From JAGNLM01 sp964439835 (lineage in GTDB: Bacteria > Pseudomonadota > Gammaproteobacteria > JAABTG01), in NCBI GenBank assembly GCA_964439835.1, contig CAYTPQ010000041.1, positions 1 to 37,139 of the forward strand: a stretch of DNA of 37,139 nucleotides, in the 5' to 3' direction. The notes beneath the pieces were generated by a model. It was given only the letters and a program-made list of their open reading frames with translations. It searched no databases and had not been told where the DNA came from. Positions 20,338 through 28,759 of the stretch are shown in pieces; position 1 is the first letter of the stretch; each line of letters starts with the position of its first letter. The position numbers and the translations under genes were made by a program.

Positions 20338-20446
20338 GCGGGCGGTGGGTACGGCTCTGCGGGACCGTATGCCGCCTGGACGGCGGCATCCGAGCCTACA
20401 GGGACGTATTCACGGCGTGTCCCGCGGAGCCGTACCCGCCGCCCGC
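20338..20446. repeat. Large palindromic intergenic repeat between convergent rsgA and recR
   Basis: Two 28-nt arms (20338-20365 and 20419-20446) are inverted copies matching at 26 of 28 positions; both mismatches would be G-U pairs in RNA. The 53-nt interior holds a second perfect hairpin, ATGCCGCC (20369-20376) with GGCGGCAT (20382-20389) around TGGAC. Read on the minus strand the interior contains CGTGAATACGTCCCTG followed by TAGGCTCG. From memory this core belongs to a dispersed palindromic repeat common between convergent genes in several gammaproteobacteria; no second copy is seen in this window. It may act as a bidirectional transcription stop. Confidence 0.75.
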
Positions 20447-20480
20447 CCCAGCCCGTCTCCGCCGGCGTTTCTACTGCGGT

Positions 20481-21083
20481 TCAAACGTCCCGCCGCCCCT
20501 GAAACGCGTGGGCCAGCGTGCCGCTGTCCACGAACTCCAGTTCCCCGCCCACCGGCACCCCGTGGGCGATCCGTGTCGTCCGCACCCCGTGCTCCCGCGC
20601 CAGCCCCGCGATGTAGTGCGCCGTCGCCTCCCCCTCCACCGTCGGGTTCGTCGCGAGCACCAACTCCCGCACCCCCCCCTCCGCCAGACGCGCGTCCAGC
20701 ACGTCCAGCCCCAGCTCCACCGGCCCCACCCCGTCGATCGGCGACAGGTGCCCGAGCAGCACGAAGTACTGGCCCCGATAGTCGGTCGCCTGCTCCAGCG
20801 CCACTACGTCCACCGGGCTCTCCACCACGCACAACAGGCCGCTGTCCCGGTGCGGGCTCGCGCAGGTCGCACACAGATCGCCCTCGGTGTACGTGCGGCA
20901 GCGGCGGCAGTGGCCGATCCGGTCCATCGCCTCATCCAGCGTGCGGGCCAAGCGGCGCCCGCCCTCGCGGTCGCGCTGCAACAGGTGGTACGCGATGCGC
21001 TGGGCCGAGCGGGGCCCGACCCCCGGCAGGCAACGCAGGGCCTCCATCAGCTGGTCAAGGAGCCGGCTGCCGCTGCCGGCCAT
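20481..21083 (-). CDS. recR: Recombination mediator RecR
   Basis: 200 residues, the full family length. RecR forms a ring clamp and with RecO/RecF loads RecA on SSB-coated gaps. N-terminal helix-hairpin-helix (RCLPGVGPRSAQRIAYHLL), zinc finger (CRRCRTYTEGDLCATC), TOPRIM domain (VVESPVDVVALE, YRGQYFVLLGHLSPIDG) and the C-terminal Walker-B-like tail (GELEFVDSGTLAHAFQGRR) are all present. It follows ybaB by 13 nt as in most gammaproteobacteria. Confidence 0.97.
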   Translation of the reverse strand: MAGSGSRLLDQLMEALRCLPGVGPRSAQRIAYHLLQRDREGGRRLARTLDEAMDRIGHCRRCRTYTEGDLCATCASPHRDSGLLCVVESPVDVVALEQATDYRGQYFVLLGHLSPIDGVGPVELGLDVLDARLAEGGVRELVLATNPTVEGEATAHYIAGLAREHGVRTTRIAHGVPVGGELEFVDSGTLAHAFQGRRDV

Positions 21084-21096
21084 CAGTGCGCCCCGC

Positions 21097-21420
21097 TCAG
21101 AACGGCAGCTTCAGGCCGCCGGGCAGGCCAAGCCCCGCCGTCAGCCCCGCCATCCGCTCCTGGCTGGTGCGCTCGACCTTGCGCACCGCGTCGTTGACCG
21201 CCGCGGCCACGAGGTCCTCCAGCATCTCCCGGTCCTCCGAGAGCAGGGACGGGTCGATGCTCACCCGGCGCACGTCGTGCCGCCCGTTCATCACCACCTG
21301 GACCATGCCGCCACCGGACTCACCGGTCACCTCAAGGCTAGCGAGCTCCTCCTGGGCCTTCTGCAGATTGGCCTGGAGCTGCTGGGCCTGCTTCATGATG
21401 TTGCCCAACCCACCCTTCAT
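21097..21420 (-). CDS. ybaB: YbaB/EbfC nucleoid-associated protein
   Basis: 107 residues. This small dimeric DNA-binding family is almost always encoded between dnaX and recR, as here. A Met/Gln-rich N-terminal helix (GNIMKQAQQLQANLQKAQEE) is followed by the beta-sheet core (GGGMVQVVMNGRHDVRRVSI) and the family motif MLEDLVAAAVNDA. An AGGAG site lies 9 nt before the ATG. It binds DNA as a dimer; its physiological role is not settled. Confidence 0.95.
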   Translation of the reverse strand: MKGGLGNIMKQAQQLQANLQKAQEELASLEVTGESGGGMVQVVMNGRHDVRRVSIDPSLLSEDREMLEDLVAAAVNDAVRKVERTSQERMAGLTAGLGLPGGLKLPF

Positions 21421-21462
21421 CGCGTCTGCTCCTGTTGCCGTGCCGGGACCTTGACCCGGGCC

Positions 21463-23229
21463 TCACCTCTCGCCGTTGGCCTCGTCCTCGGCCCGCACCG
21501 ACTCCTCCACTACCGTCGCCGCGAACAGGTCGCGCAGGCGCTGGACGGTGGGGTCCCCCTCCAGCGCCCGGGCCGCCGCCTCGCGACGCTCACCCGCCTG
21601 CCGACGCTCCCGCTGGGCGGGACTCTCTGCGCTCTCGAGTGCGCCCACCTCGAACACCACCCGCACCGGCCGTCCCAGACGCTCGCTCAGAGCACGCTCC
21701 AGTTGGGCCTCGCGCGCCGGCCCGCGCATCTGGGCGTGGGCCGCGTCCAGGCGCAGACGCACCCGGTCGCCCTCCCAACCGATCAGCACGCTGTTCATCG
21801 CCAGCTCCCGGGCCAAGCCGGCGAGCGGCAACCCAGCCACCAGGGCCGGCCAGTCCGTCGGGTCGGCGGGCTCCGGGACCGCGCCCGGCTGGCGTCCGGC
21901 TGTCTCGGCCACGCCCAGGGCGGCCTCCATCGGGCCGGTCGCCGCCCGCGCGCGGCGTGCGAACCCCGGGGCTGCCGCCACGCCGGGCGTCTCCGCCACG
22001 CGCGCCGCTGCGTCGATGGGGCTGACCGCCGCTCCGGTCCGGGGCGCGGGTGTCGGGGCCGCCGCGGGCGTCTTGGCGCGCGCCAGGGCGCCCCGGGGGC
22101 CGGCGGCCCCGGCGCCTGCTGCGGCCGCCGGCCGGTCGGCCGCAGGGCCCGCCGGCTGGAAGGCCAGCATGCGCAGGACGGTCATACCCAGCGCGGTTCG
22201 CGGGTCCGGCGCGAGCGGCAGGTCGCGGCGACCGAGGAGTGCGAACTGATACCAGAGCTGGGCGTCCTCGGCCGTGACCGCCCCCGCCAGGGCCCGCAGG
22301 CGCTCCGGGTCCGCCCCGGCGCCAGGCGCCTCACCCACCAGCTGGACCAGCGCGACCTGGTGCAGCAGCGCGGCCAGCTGGACCAGCACGTCCTCCAGAT
22401 CCGGCGCGGCGTCGGCCAGCTCGCCCGCGCGCTGCAACGCCCGGGACGCGTCGCCGGCGGCCAGGGCCTCCACCAGCGCCAGGACCGCCCCGCGGTCGAG
22501 GGTCCCCAGCATTTCGCGCACGGCCCCTTCCCGCAGCTCACCGGAGCCGAAGGCAATCGCCTGGTCGAGCAGGCTGAGGGCGTCGCGCACGCTGCCGTCG
22601 GCCGCTTCCCCCAGGGCATCGAGCGCCCCGGGCTCGGCCGTGACCCCCTCCTCCGCCGCCACCCGCGCCAGGTGCGCGGCGATCCGGGCCGGCGTCAGCC
22701 GCTTCAGGCTGAACTGCAGGCAGCGCGAGAGCACCGTCGCCGGCAGGCGCTGGGGGTCGGTGGTCGCGAGCAGGAACTTGACGTGCTCGGGCGGCTCCTC
22801 CAGCGTCTTCAGCAGGGCGTTGAAGCTGTGGGTCGAGAGCATGTGCACCTCGTCGATGAGGTACACCTTGAAGCGGCCCCGGGTCGGCGCGTAGGGGACG
22901 TTCTCGAGCAGGTCGCGGGTGTCCTCGACCTTGGTGCGGGAGGCGGCGTCGACCTCGATCAGGTCGACGAACCGGCCCTCGTCGATCTCCCGGCAGGCGG
23001 CGCAGGCGCCGCACGGTCGGGCGGTGACGCCCCCCTCGCAGTTCAGGCACTTGGCCAGGATCCGGGCGATCGTCGTCTTGCCAACGCCGCGGGTCCCGCT
23101 GAACAGGAAGGCGTGGTGCAGGCGCCCACTCGCGAGGGCGTTGGCGAGCGCCGTGACCACGTGGGCCTGGCCCACGACGTCCTCGAAGACGCGCGGACGC
23201 CACTTGCGGGCTAGGGCCTGGTAGCTCAT
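21463..23229 (-). CDS. dnaX: DNA polymerase III subunit tau (DnaX)
   Basis: 588 residues. This is the clamp-loader ATPase that tethers polymerase cores. The AAA+ domain (1 to about 230) starts with YQALARKWRPRVFEDVVGQ and has Walker A GTRGVGKTT, the zinc module CLNCEGGVTARPCGACAAC, Walker B LIDEVHML and sensor LLATTDP. Domain III ends near residue 370. A Pro/Ala-rich linker (about 370-470) leads to the C-terminal tau region that contacts polymerase alpha. No A-AAA-AAG slippery sequence is visible, so the gamma form made by frameshifting in E. coli is not predicted. It lies about 107 nt downstream of ffs, on the same strand. Confidence 0.96.
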   Translation of the reverse strand: MSYQALARKWRPRVFEDVVGQAHVVTALANALASGRLHHAFLFSGTRGVGKTTIARILAKCLNCEGGVTARPCGACAACREIDEGRFVDLIEVDAASRTKVEDTRDLLENVPYAPTRGRFKVYLIDEVHMLSTHSFNALLKTLEEPPEHVKFLLATTDPQRLPATVLSRCLQFSLKRLTPARIAAHLARVAAEEGVTAEPGALDALGEAADGSVRDALSLLDQAIAFGSGELREGAVREMLGTLDRGAVLALVEALAAGDASRALQRAGELADAAPDLEDVLVQLAALLHQVALVQLVGEAPGAGADPERLRALAGAVTAEDAQLWYQFALLGRRDLPLAPDPRTALGMTVLRMLAFQPAGPAADRPAAAAGAGAAGPRGALARAKTPAAAPTPAPRTGAAVSPIDAAARVAETPGVAAAPGFARRARAATGPMEAALGVAETAGRQPGAVPEPADPTDWPALVAGLPLAGLARELAMNSVLIGWEGDRVRLRLDAAHAQMRGPAREAQLERALSERLGRPVRVVFEVGALESAESPAQRERRQAGERREAAARALEGDPTVQRLRDLFAATVVEESVRAEDEANGER

Positions 23230-23335
23230 GGGTCGACGGGGCTGCGCACGGGCCGCGAAGTCGTGATTCTAGCTGCCGGTCCGCCGGCGACAAACCGGGG
23301 CGGCCGGGCCGGCGCGCGGCAGCGTCGAATGGAGA

Positions 23336-23447
23336 GGCGGCCCACCCCGGCCACACCCCGGCACACGCATCCGCTGCTACCGCTGCTCCCTTCCGGGCCT
23401 GACGGGGTTCACAGCCTATCGTTGCGGGGGGACCCGGGCGAGCCGCC
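23336..23447 (-). ncRNA. ffs: 4.5S RNA (bacterial small SRP RNA)
   Basis: On the minus strand GTCAGGCCCGGAAGGGAGCAGC (given as its parts GTCAGGCCC, GGAA tetraloop and GGGAGCAGC) reproduces the SRP RNA domain IV that binds Ffh. CCCCGCAACG upstream and GCGTGTGCCGGGGTGTGG downstream also match E. coli 4.5S RNA. The ends were set by the terminal helix: GGCGGCUCGCC at the 5' side pairs fully, with two G-U pairs, with GGUGGGCCGCC at the 3' side, giving about 112 nt. Position upstream of dnaX is common in gammaproteobacteria. Its first 39 nt overlap the end of the preceding CNNM-family gene on the same strand. Confidence 0.93.
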
Positions 23448-24773
23448 ATTGGGGTCGGCCGCCGGGGCGACCGCGTCGGGAGTATACGCCAACGGTTTCA
23501 CCAGGACCTTGTCGACCCGCCGGCCGTCCATGTCGACCACCTCGAAGCGCAACCCCGCGGCCTCGAACACGTCGGCTGCACTCGGCACCCGGCCCAGGCT
23601 CAGCATCACGTAGCCGCCGACGGTGTGGACCTTGGCCGGGTCCTCCCCGGGCAGCTCGCCCAGGTCGAAGCGCTGCTTCAGCTCGTGCAGGTCCATCATC
23701 CCGTCGATCAGCCAGCTGCCGTCCTCGCGCTGCACCGCCTCCGGCCCCTCCTCGGCCCCGGCCGAGGGCAGCGCCCCGACGATGGCCTCCAGCACGTCGG
23801 TGAGCGACACCAGCCCGGCGACCTCGCCGTACTCGTCCACCACCAGCGCGGTGTGCAGGTGGGTGCGCTTGAAATGCGCCAAGAGCTGGATCAGGGTCAC
23901 CGTCTTCGGTACGAACAGCGGCGGCTCGGCAATCGCGGCGAAGTCGAGCGACTCACCCGCGAGCAGCCGGCGCAGCAGGGCCTTGGAGGTCACGAACCCG
24001 ACCACGTGCTCCAGGCCACCGGCGCAGACCGGGACCTCGGCGTAGGCCTCCTGCCGGAGTCGCTCCCGGTTCTCGGCCAGCGGCTCGGTCGTGTCCACGT
24101 AGACGATGTCCATCCGGGGGGTCATGACCGCACCGACCCGGCGGATGTCGAGCAGCAGGATGTTCTCCACCAGCTCCTGCTCCGCCTTCGCAAACACCCC
24201 CTCCTCGGCGCCCTGCTCCATCAGGACCTTGATCTCCTCCTCCGTCACCGACGGCTCGGCCCGCTTCCGGGCGCCGAGCACGCGCAGGACCAGCTCGGTC
24301 GAGAGGCTGAGCAGGCGTACCAGCGGCTGCGCAATCACGGAGAGCCGGTGCATGGGGCGCGCGATCCGCACCGCGATCGGCTCGGGGCGCAGCATGGCGA
24401 TCCGCTTCGGCACCAGCTCGCCGACAATCAGGGACACGTAGGTGACGAGGATCACCATCAGCGTGAGCGCGATACCCTCGGCGTTCGGGGCGAGCAGCGG
24501 CCAGCGTTCCAGCCAGCCCTGGATCACCTCGGCCAGGCTGGCCTCGCCGATCGCGCCAATCAGGATCCCGATGCTGGTGATGCCCACCTGGATGGTCGAC
24601 AGGAAACGGGTCGGCTCGCTTGACAGCTCGAGTGCCCGGGCCGCGCCCGGACGCCCGTCCTCGGCCATCTGCTGCAGCCGCACCCGGCGCGAGGAGACGA
24701 TCGCGAGCTCGGACATGGCGAACAGCCCGTTCAACGCGATGAGACACAGGAGCAGCAGGATCTCGGACAGCAT
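23409..24773 (-). CDS. CNNM/CorC-type (hemolysin C family) membrane protein with CBS pair
   Basis: 454 residues. Order: CNNM transmembrane domain (about 1-190; hydrophobic segments at the N-terminus, around GITSIGILIGAIG, and ALTLMVILVTYVSLIVGELVPKR), a CBS pair (about 210-335; VMTPRMDIVYVD, HTALVVDEYGEVAGLVSLTDVLE) and a CorC/HlyC C-terminal domain (about 350-435; EDGSWLIDGMMDLHEL, TVGGYVMLSLGRVP). Relatives include YtfL, PaeA and magnesium or polyamine exporters; the transported ion cannot be told from sequence. The old name hemolysin is misleading. The last codons (NGGSPGSPRNDRL) are also the 5' strand of 4.5S RNA, so the C-terminal tail is constrained by RNA structure. The ATG at 24773 lacks a strong ribosome-binding site. 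Confidence 0.92.
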   Translation of the reverse strand: MLSEILLLLCLIALNGLFAMSELAIVSSRRVRLQQMAEDGRPGAARALELSSEPTRFLSTIQVGITSIGILIGAIGEASLAEVIQGWLERWPLLAPNAEGIALTLMVILVTYVSLIVGELVPKRIAMLRPEPIAVRIARPMHRLSVIAQPLVRLLSLSTELVLRVLGARKRAEPSVTEEEIKVLMEQGAEEGVFAKAEQELVENILLLDIRRVGAVMTPRMDIVYVDTTEPLAENRERLRQEAYAEVPVCAGGLEHVVGFVTSKALLRRLLAGESLDFAAIAEPPLFVPKTVTLIQLLAHFKRTHLHTALVVDEYGEVAGLVSLTDVLEAIVGALPSAGAEEGPEAVQREDGSWLIDGMMDLHELKQRFDLGELPGEDPAKVHTVGGYVMLSLGRVPSAADVFEAAGLRFEVVDMDGRRVDKVLVKPLAYTPDAVAPAADPNGGSPGSPRNDRL

Positions 24774-24822
24774 CGGAGGTTATCCCCGGAATGGATCACG
24801 GCAGGGGTGGCGGCAGACGGTG

Positions 24823-24852
24823 GCCCCGGGACGGCGGGCAGTCCCCCGGGGC
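24823..24852 (-). terminator. Terminator-like hairpin after the efflux/trhA operon
   Basis: The arms GCCCCGGGAC (24823-24832) and GTCCCCCGGGGC (24841-24852) pair over 10 bp with a 2-nt bulge and an 8-nt loop, starting 2 nt beyond the trhA stop. There is no U-tract. Confidence 0.5.
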
Positions 24853-24854
24853 AC

Positions 24855-25589
24855 TCAGCGGATCACGTACAGCAGCACCGCCAGGAAGTGGCAGACGCTG
24901 CCGGCGAGGACCCAGAGGTGCCAAACCGCGTGCATGTACTTCACGTGGTCCATGACGTAGAAGGCGGCGCCGACGGTGTAGGCGACGCCGCCCGCCACCA
25001 GCAGCCAGAGCCCACCCGGCGGGAGCCGCTCCGCCAGCGGCCCGAGCGAGAACACGACCAGCCAACCCATCGCGAGGTAGACGAGCGCGGACAGCCAGCG
25101 AGGACGGTCGACCCAGAACGCCTCCAGGGCGATGCCCACCGCCGCCAGCCCCCACACCACGCCGAAAAGCCACCACCCGTTTACCTCGCGCAGGGTCACC
25201 AGACAAAACGGGGTGTAGGTGCCAGCGATGAGAAGGTAGATGCCGCAGTGGTCGAGCACCTTGAAGAGGCGCTTGACCCCCGGTTGCGGAAGGCTGTGGT
25301 AGAGCGTCGAGGCGGTGTACAGCAGCACCAGCGATATGCCGAAGACGATGGCCCCGGCGAGCTTGTAGCCGTCGTCCTCCAGAACCGCGAAGGCGGTCAG
25401 CACGACCAGGCCGGCCACCGCCAGGGCGATGCCGACGCCGTGGGTGGTCCCGTTCGCAATCTCTTCGCCGAGGGTGTACCCGCGCCGACCCCGGCGCAGC
25501 TCCCCTGCAGCGGTCTGCCCGCTCACGCCCGTACCCTCACTCGCGACGGACTGCCCGATGGCGTGCCCCCCGACCCCGAATGCTCTCAC
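24855..25589 (-). CDS. trhA: TrhA / hemolysin III family seven-TM protein
   Basis: 244 residues from a GTG at 25589 that overlaps the stop of the RND pump gene (GTGA). A second GTG at 25526, with GAGG 8 nt upstream, would give 223 residues, nearer the family norm (about 215-220), and removes a Gly-rich leader with no homology. It is an integral inner-membrane protein of the PAQR/hemolysin III superfamily with about seven helices. Family motifs: YTLGEEIANGTTHGVG, SLVLLYTASTLYHSLP, LDHCGIYLLIAGTYTPF and the C-terminal HAVWHLWVLAGSVCHF, giving the conserved Ser, Asp and His residues that bind a metal in relatives. Members modulate membrane fluidity or energetics. Fusion to an efflux operon is unusual and suggests a membrane-stress module. 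Confidence 0.9.
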   Translation of the reverse strand: MRAFGVGGHAIGQSVASEGTGVSGQTAAGELRRGRRGYTLGEEIANGTTHGVGIALAVAGLVVLTAFAVLEDDGYKLAGAIVFGISLVLLYTASTLYHSLPQPGVKRLFKVLDHCGIYLLIAGTYTPFCLVTLREVNGWWLFGVVWGLAAVGIALEAFWVDRPRWLSALVYLAMGWLVVFSLGPLAERLPPGGLWLLVAGGVAYTVGAAFYVMDHVKYMHAVWHLWVLAGSVCHFLAVLLYVIR

Positions 25590-28500
25590 GCCCCGGCGCT
25601 TCCTGCGACCCCCGGGGGAGACGCCTCGCCCGTCCGAGACCTGCCGGGGAAGGCCCGTTTGACGACGACGTAGAAGAGCGGGATGAAAAAGAGACCGAGC
25701 ACGGTGCCGGCGATCGTGCCGCCGAGCACGCCGGTGCCAACGGCGTTCTGGCTACCGGACCCGGCACCGGTCGCAAGCGCGAGCGGCAGCACGCCGAGCC
25801 CGAATGCGAGCGAGGTCATCAGAATCGGCCGCAGTCGCATCCGGACCGCCTGCAGCGTCGCCGCGATCAGTGTCTTGCCCTCCCGCTCCATCTGCGCCTT
25901 GGCGAACTCGACGATCAGGATCGCGTTCTTGGACGACAATCCGATGGTCGCGAGCAGCCCGACCTGGAAGTACACGTCGTTCGAGAGCCCGAGACCGCTG
26001 GCGGCCAGCACCGCACCGAGCACGCCGAGCGGCACCACCAGAATCACCGCGAACGGCACCGACCAGCTCTCGTAGAGGGCGGCGAGGGACAGGAATACCA
26101 CCAGCAGCGACAGGGCGTAGAGCGCGGGCGCCTGGGCGCCGGCGCGGCGCTCCTCGAACGAGGTGCCCGTCCACTCGTAGCCGATGCCGGGTGGTAGCTT
26201 GGCCATGATCTCCTCGACCGCCCGCATCGCGTCGCCGGAAGACAGGCCCGGCGCCGCCTGACCGAGTAGCTCGGTCGAGGGCTGGCCGTTGTAGCGCTCC
26301 AGACGCGGCGAGCCGAACGCCCAGCGAGACGTGGTGAACGCCGTCAGCGGCACCATCTCGCCCCGGTCGTTGCGCACGTACCACAGGGAGACGGCTTCCG
26401 GCGTCATTCGTGCCTCGGCGTCGGCCTGCAGGTAGACCTTCTTGATGCGCCCGCGATCGATGAAGTCGTTGACGTAGGTTCCGCCGCCCGCGGTGGCGAT
26501 GGTCTCGTTGATGGCCGCCACCGACACGCCGAGGGCGCCGGCCTTCGCGTGGTCGATCTCCAGGCGGAGCTCGGCGACGTCGTCCTGGCCGTTGGGCCGC
26601 ACGCCGACCAGGCGCGCGTCTTGCGCCGCCAGGCCGAGGAACTGGTCGCGCGCGGCGACCAGCGCCTCGTGGCCAAGACCCGCACGATCCTGGAGCTGTA
26701 CGTTAAAGCCGCTCGCAGTGCCGAGCTCGATCACGGCCGGCGGCACGAAGGCGAACACCAGGGCCTCGCGGATCTGCTGGAACGCGCCCATCGCGCGCGC
26801 GGCGACGGCGTGGACCTCCGTGCCGGGCGCCGTGCGCTCGCCCCAGTCCTTCATCCCGACGAAGCCGAGGCCCATGTTCTGGCCGCTGCCGGCGAAGCTG
26901 AAGCCGGCCACGGTCAGGATGGATCGCACGGTGTCCTTCTCGTTCTCCAGGAAGTGCCGCTCCACCTTCTTCAGCACCTCCACCGTGCGCTCCTGGCTTG
27001 CACCGGCCGGAAGGATGACCTGGGTGAACATCACGCCCTGGTCCTCCTCCGGCAGGAAGGCGGTGGGCAGCCGCAGGAACAGCAGCGCAAGGACCGCCGC
27101 GATGACCACGTAGATCGCGAGGAAGCGCACGCTGCGGTGCAGGACCTTGCCGACAGCCGATTCGTAGCGCTGGGTGCTGCGGGCAAACCCGCGGTTGAAC
27201 CAGCCGAAGAAGCGGCCGAAGAGCCCGCCCTTGCCGTGACCGTGGCCCTTGGCGACCGGTCTGAGCATGGTCGCGCACAGCGCAGGGGTGAACACGATCG
27301 CCACCAGCACAGACAGGGCCATCGCCGACACGATGGTGACGGAGAACTGCCGGTAGATGACGCCGGTGGAGCCGCCGAAGAAGGCCATCGGCACGAACAC
27401 CGCCGATAGGACCATCCCGATGCCGATCAGGGCGCCGGTGATCTGCTCCATCGACTTCCTCGTCGCCTCCTTCGGCGAGAGCCCCTCCTCGCTCATGACC
27501 CGCTCGACGTTCTCGACCACGACGATGGCGTCGTCCACCAGTAGGCCGATCGCCAATACCAGCCCGAACATCGTCAGCGTGTTGATGGAAAAGCCGAAGG
27601 CCGCCATCACCCCGAAGGTGCCCAGCAGCACCACCGGCACGGCGATCGTGGGGATGAGGGTGGCGCGCAGGTTCTGCAGGAACAGGTACATGACGAGAAA
27701 CACCAGCAGGATGGCCTCTGCCAGCGTGTGCAGCACGTTCATGATCGAAAGCTTGACGAACGGCGTGGTGTCGTAGGGCACCACGACGTCGACACCCGGC
27801 GGGAAGTAGACCTTCATCTCCTCGAGCCTAGCCCGCACGGCATCCGCGGTGTCGAGGGCGTTGGCGCCGGCGGCCAGGCGGACGCCCATGGCGGCGGCGG
27901 GCTGGCCGTTGTACCGTCCGGCGATGCCGTAGCTCTCGGCGCCGATCTCGACGCGGGCGACGTCCTTCAGCCGCACCTCGCCGCCCTGCGTCGAGGTGCG
28001 CAGCAGGATCTGCTCGAACTGCTCGACGGTCTCGAGGCGGTTCTGCACCGTGATGGAGGCGGTGTAGCCCTGGCCCGGGACGGCCGGTGTGCCACCGAGC
28101 TGGCCGGCCGAGACCTGGGCGTTCTGGACCTGGATGGCGGCCTGGACGTCGGCGGGGGTGAGCTTGAAGTTGGTGAGCCGCCTCGGGTCGAGCCAGATGC
28201 GCATGGCGTACTGCGCGCCGAAGACCTGCACCTCGCCGACGCCGTTGACGCGCGAGAGCGGCTCCTGCACCGAGGCGGTTAGGAAGTCGGCGAGGTCGTC
28301 CCGGTTGAGCTTGCCGTCGCTCGATACGAAGCCGATCACCATCAGGAAATTGCGGGCGGACTTCGCGACCTGCACACCCTGCTGCTGCACCGCGAGCGGC
28401 AGCAGCGGCAATGCGAGCTGCAGCTTGTTCTGCACCTGGACCTGGGCGATATCCGGATTGGTCCCCGCGTCGAAGGTCAACGTCACCGTGACGCGGCCGT

Positions 28501-28753
28501 AGGAGTCGGAGGACGAGCTCATGTAGATCAGGCCGTCCAGGCCGGTCATCTTCTGCTCGATGACCTGGGTGACGGAGTCTTCCACCGTCTTCGCCGACGC
28601 GCCGGGGTAGGTGGCGTTGATGGCGATGGTGGGCGGTGCGATGGAGGGGTACTGCGCCACCGGCAGGGTCAGGATCGAGAGGGCGCCGGCCAGCATGATG
28701 ACGATCGCGATGACCCAGGCGAAGATCGGCCGGTCGATGAAGAAGCGGGCCAC
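25586..28753 (-). CDS. RND multidrug efflux transporter, HAE1/AcrB type
   Basis: 1055 residues, normal for AcrB/MexB. It is an inner-membrane proton-driven trimeric exporter of hydrophobic compounds. MARFFIDRPIFAWVIAIVIM is the classic first helix. The proton-relay residues are present: Asp407-Asp408 in GLLVDDAIVVVENVERVM and Lys at about 942 in GLSSKNAILIVEFAK. Twelve membrane segments are split by two large periplasmic loops, and MRLRPILMTSLAFGLGVLPLA is the standard late motif. A His/Gly-rich cytoplasmic linker (KGHGHGKGG) lies near the middle. It begins 6 nt after the adaptor gene and overlaps trhA by 4 nt. No outer-membrane channel gene is adjacent, so a TolC-like protein encoded elsewhere is presumed. 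Substrates are unknown. Confidence 0.96.
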   Translation of the reverse strand: MARFFIDRPIFAWVIAIVIMLAGALSILTLPVAQYPSIAPPTIAINATYPGASAKTVEDSVTQVIEQKMTGLDGLIYMSSSSDSYGRVTVTLTFDAGTNPDIAQVQVQNKLQLALPLLPLAVQQQGVQVAKSARNFLMVIGFVSSDGKLNRDDLADFLTASVQEPLSRVNGVGEVQVFGAQYAMRIWLDPRRLTNFKLTPADVQAAIQVQNAQVSAGQLGGTPAVPGQGYTASITVQNRLETVEQFEQILLRTSTQGGEVRLKDVARVEIGAESYGIAGRYNGQPAAAMGVRLAAGANALDTADAVRARLEEMKVYFPPGVDVVVPYDTTPFVKLSIMNVLHTLAEAILLVFLVMYLFLQNLRATLIPTIAVPVVLLGTFGVMAAFGFSINTLTMFGLVLAIGLLVDDAIVVVENVERVMSEEGLSPKEATRKSMEQITGALIGIGMVLSAVFVPMAFFGGSTGVIYRQFSVTIVSAMALSVLVAIVFTPALCATMLRPVAKGHGHGKGGLFGRFFGWFNRGFARSTQRYESAVGKVLHRSVRFLAIYVVIAAVLALLFLRLPTAFLPEEDQGVMFTQVILPAGASQERTVEVLKKVERHFLENEKDTVRSILTVAGFSFAGSGQNMGLGFVGMKDWGERTAPGTEVHAVAARAMGAFQQIREALVFAFVPPAVIELGTASGFNVQLQDRAGLGHEALVAARDQFLGLAAQDARLVGVRPNGQDDVAELRLEIDHAKAGALGVSVAAINETIATAGGGTYVNDFIDRGRIKKVYLQADAEARMTPEAVSLWYVRNDRGEMVPLTAFTTSRWAFGSPRLERYNGQPSTELLGQAAPGLSSGDAMRAVEEIMAKLPPGIGYEWTGTSFEERRAGAQAPALYALSLLVVFLSLAALYESWSVPFAVILVVPLGVLGAVLAASGLGLSNDVYFQVGLLATIGLSSKNAILIVEFAKAQMEREGKTLIAATLQAVRMRLRPILMTSLAFGLGVLPLALATGAGSGSQNAVGTGVLGGTIAGTVLGLFFIPLFYVVVKRAFPGRSRTGEASPPGVAGSAGA

Positions 28754-28759
28754 GTCGCG

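Noticed and set aside
20887..23214. A 775-codon plus-strand open frame opposite dnaX
   Set aside because: It is the antisense of dnaX and ybaB in a GC-rich genome. It shows Arg/Gly/His-rich low complexity and no family resemblance, while the minus frame is clearly DnaX.
21463..23229. A programmed frameshift in dnaX to make gamma
   Set aside because: No run of A's resembling the E. coli slippery heptamer was seen on the coding strand.
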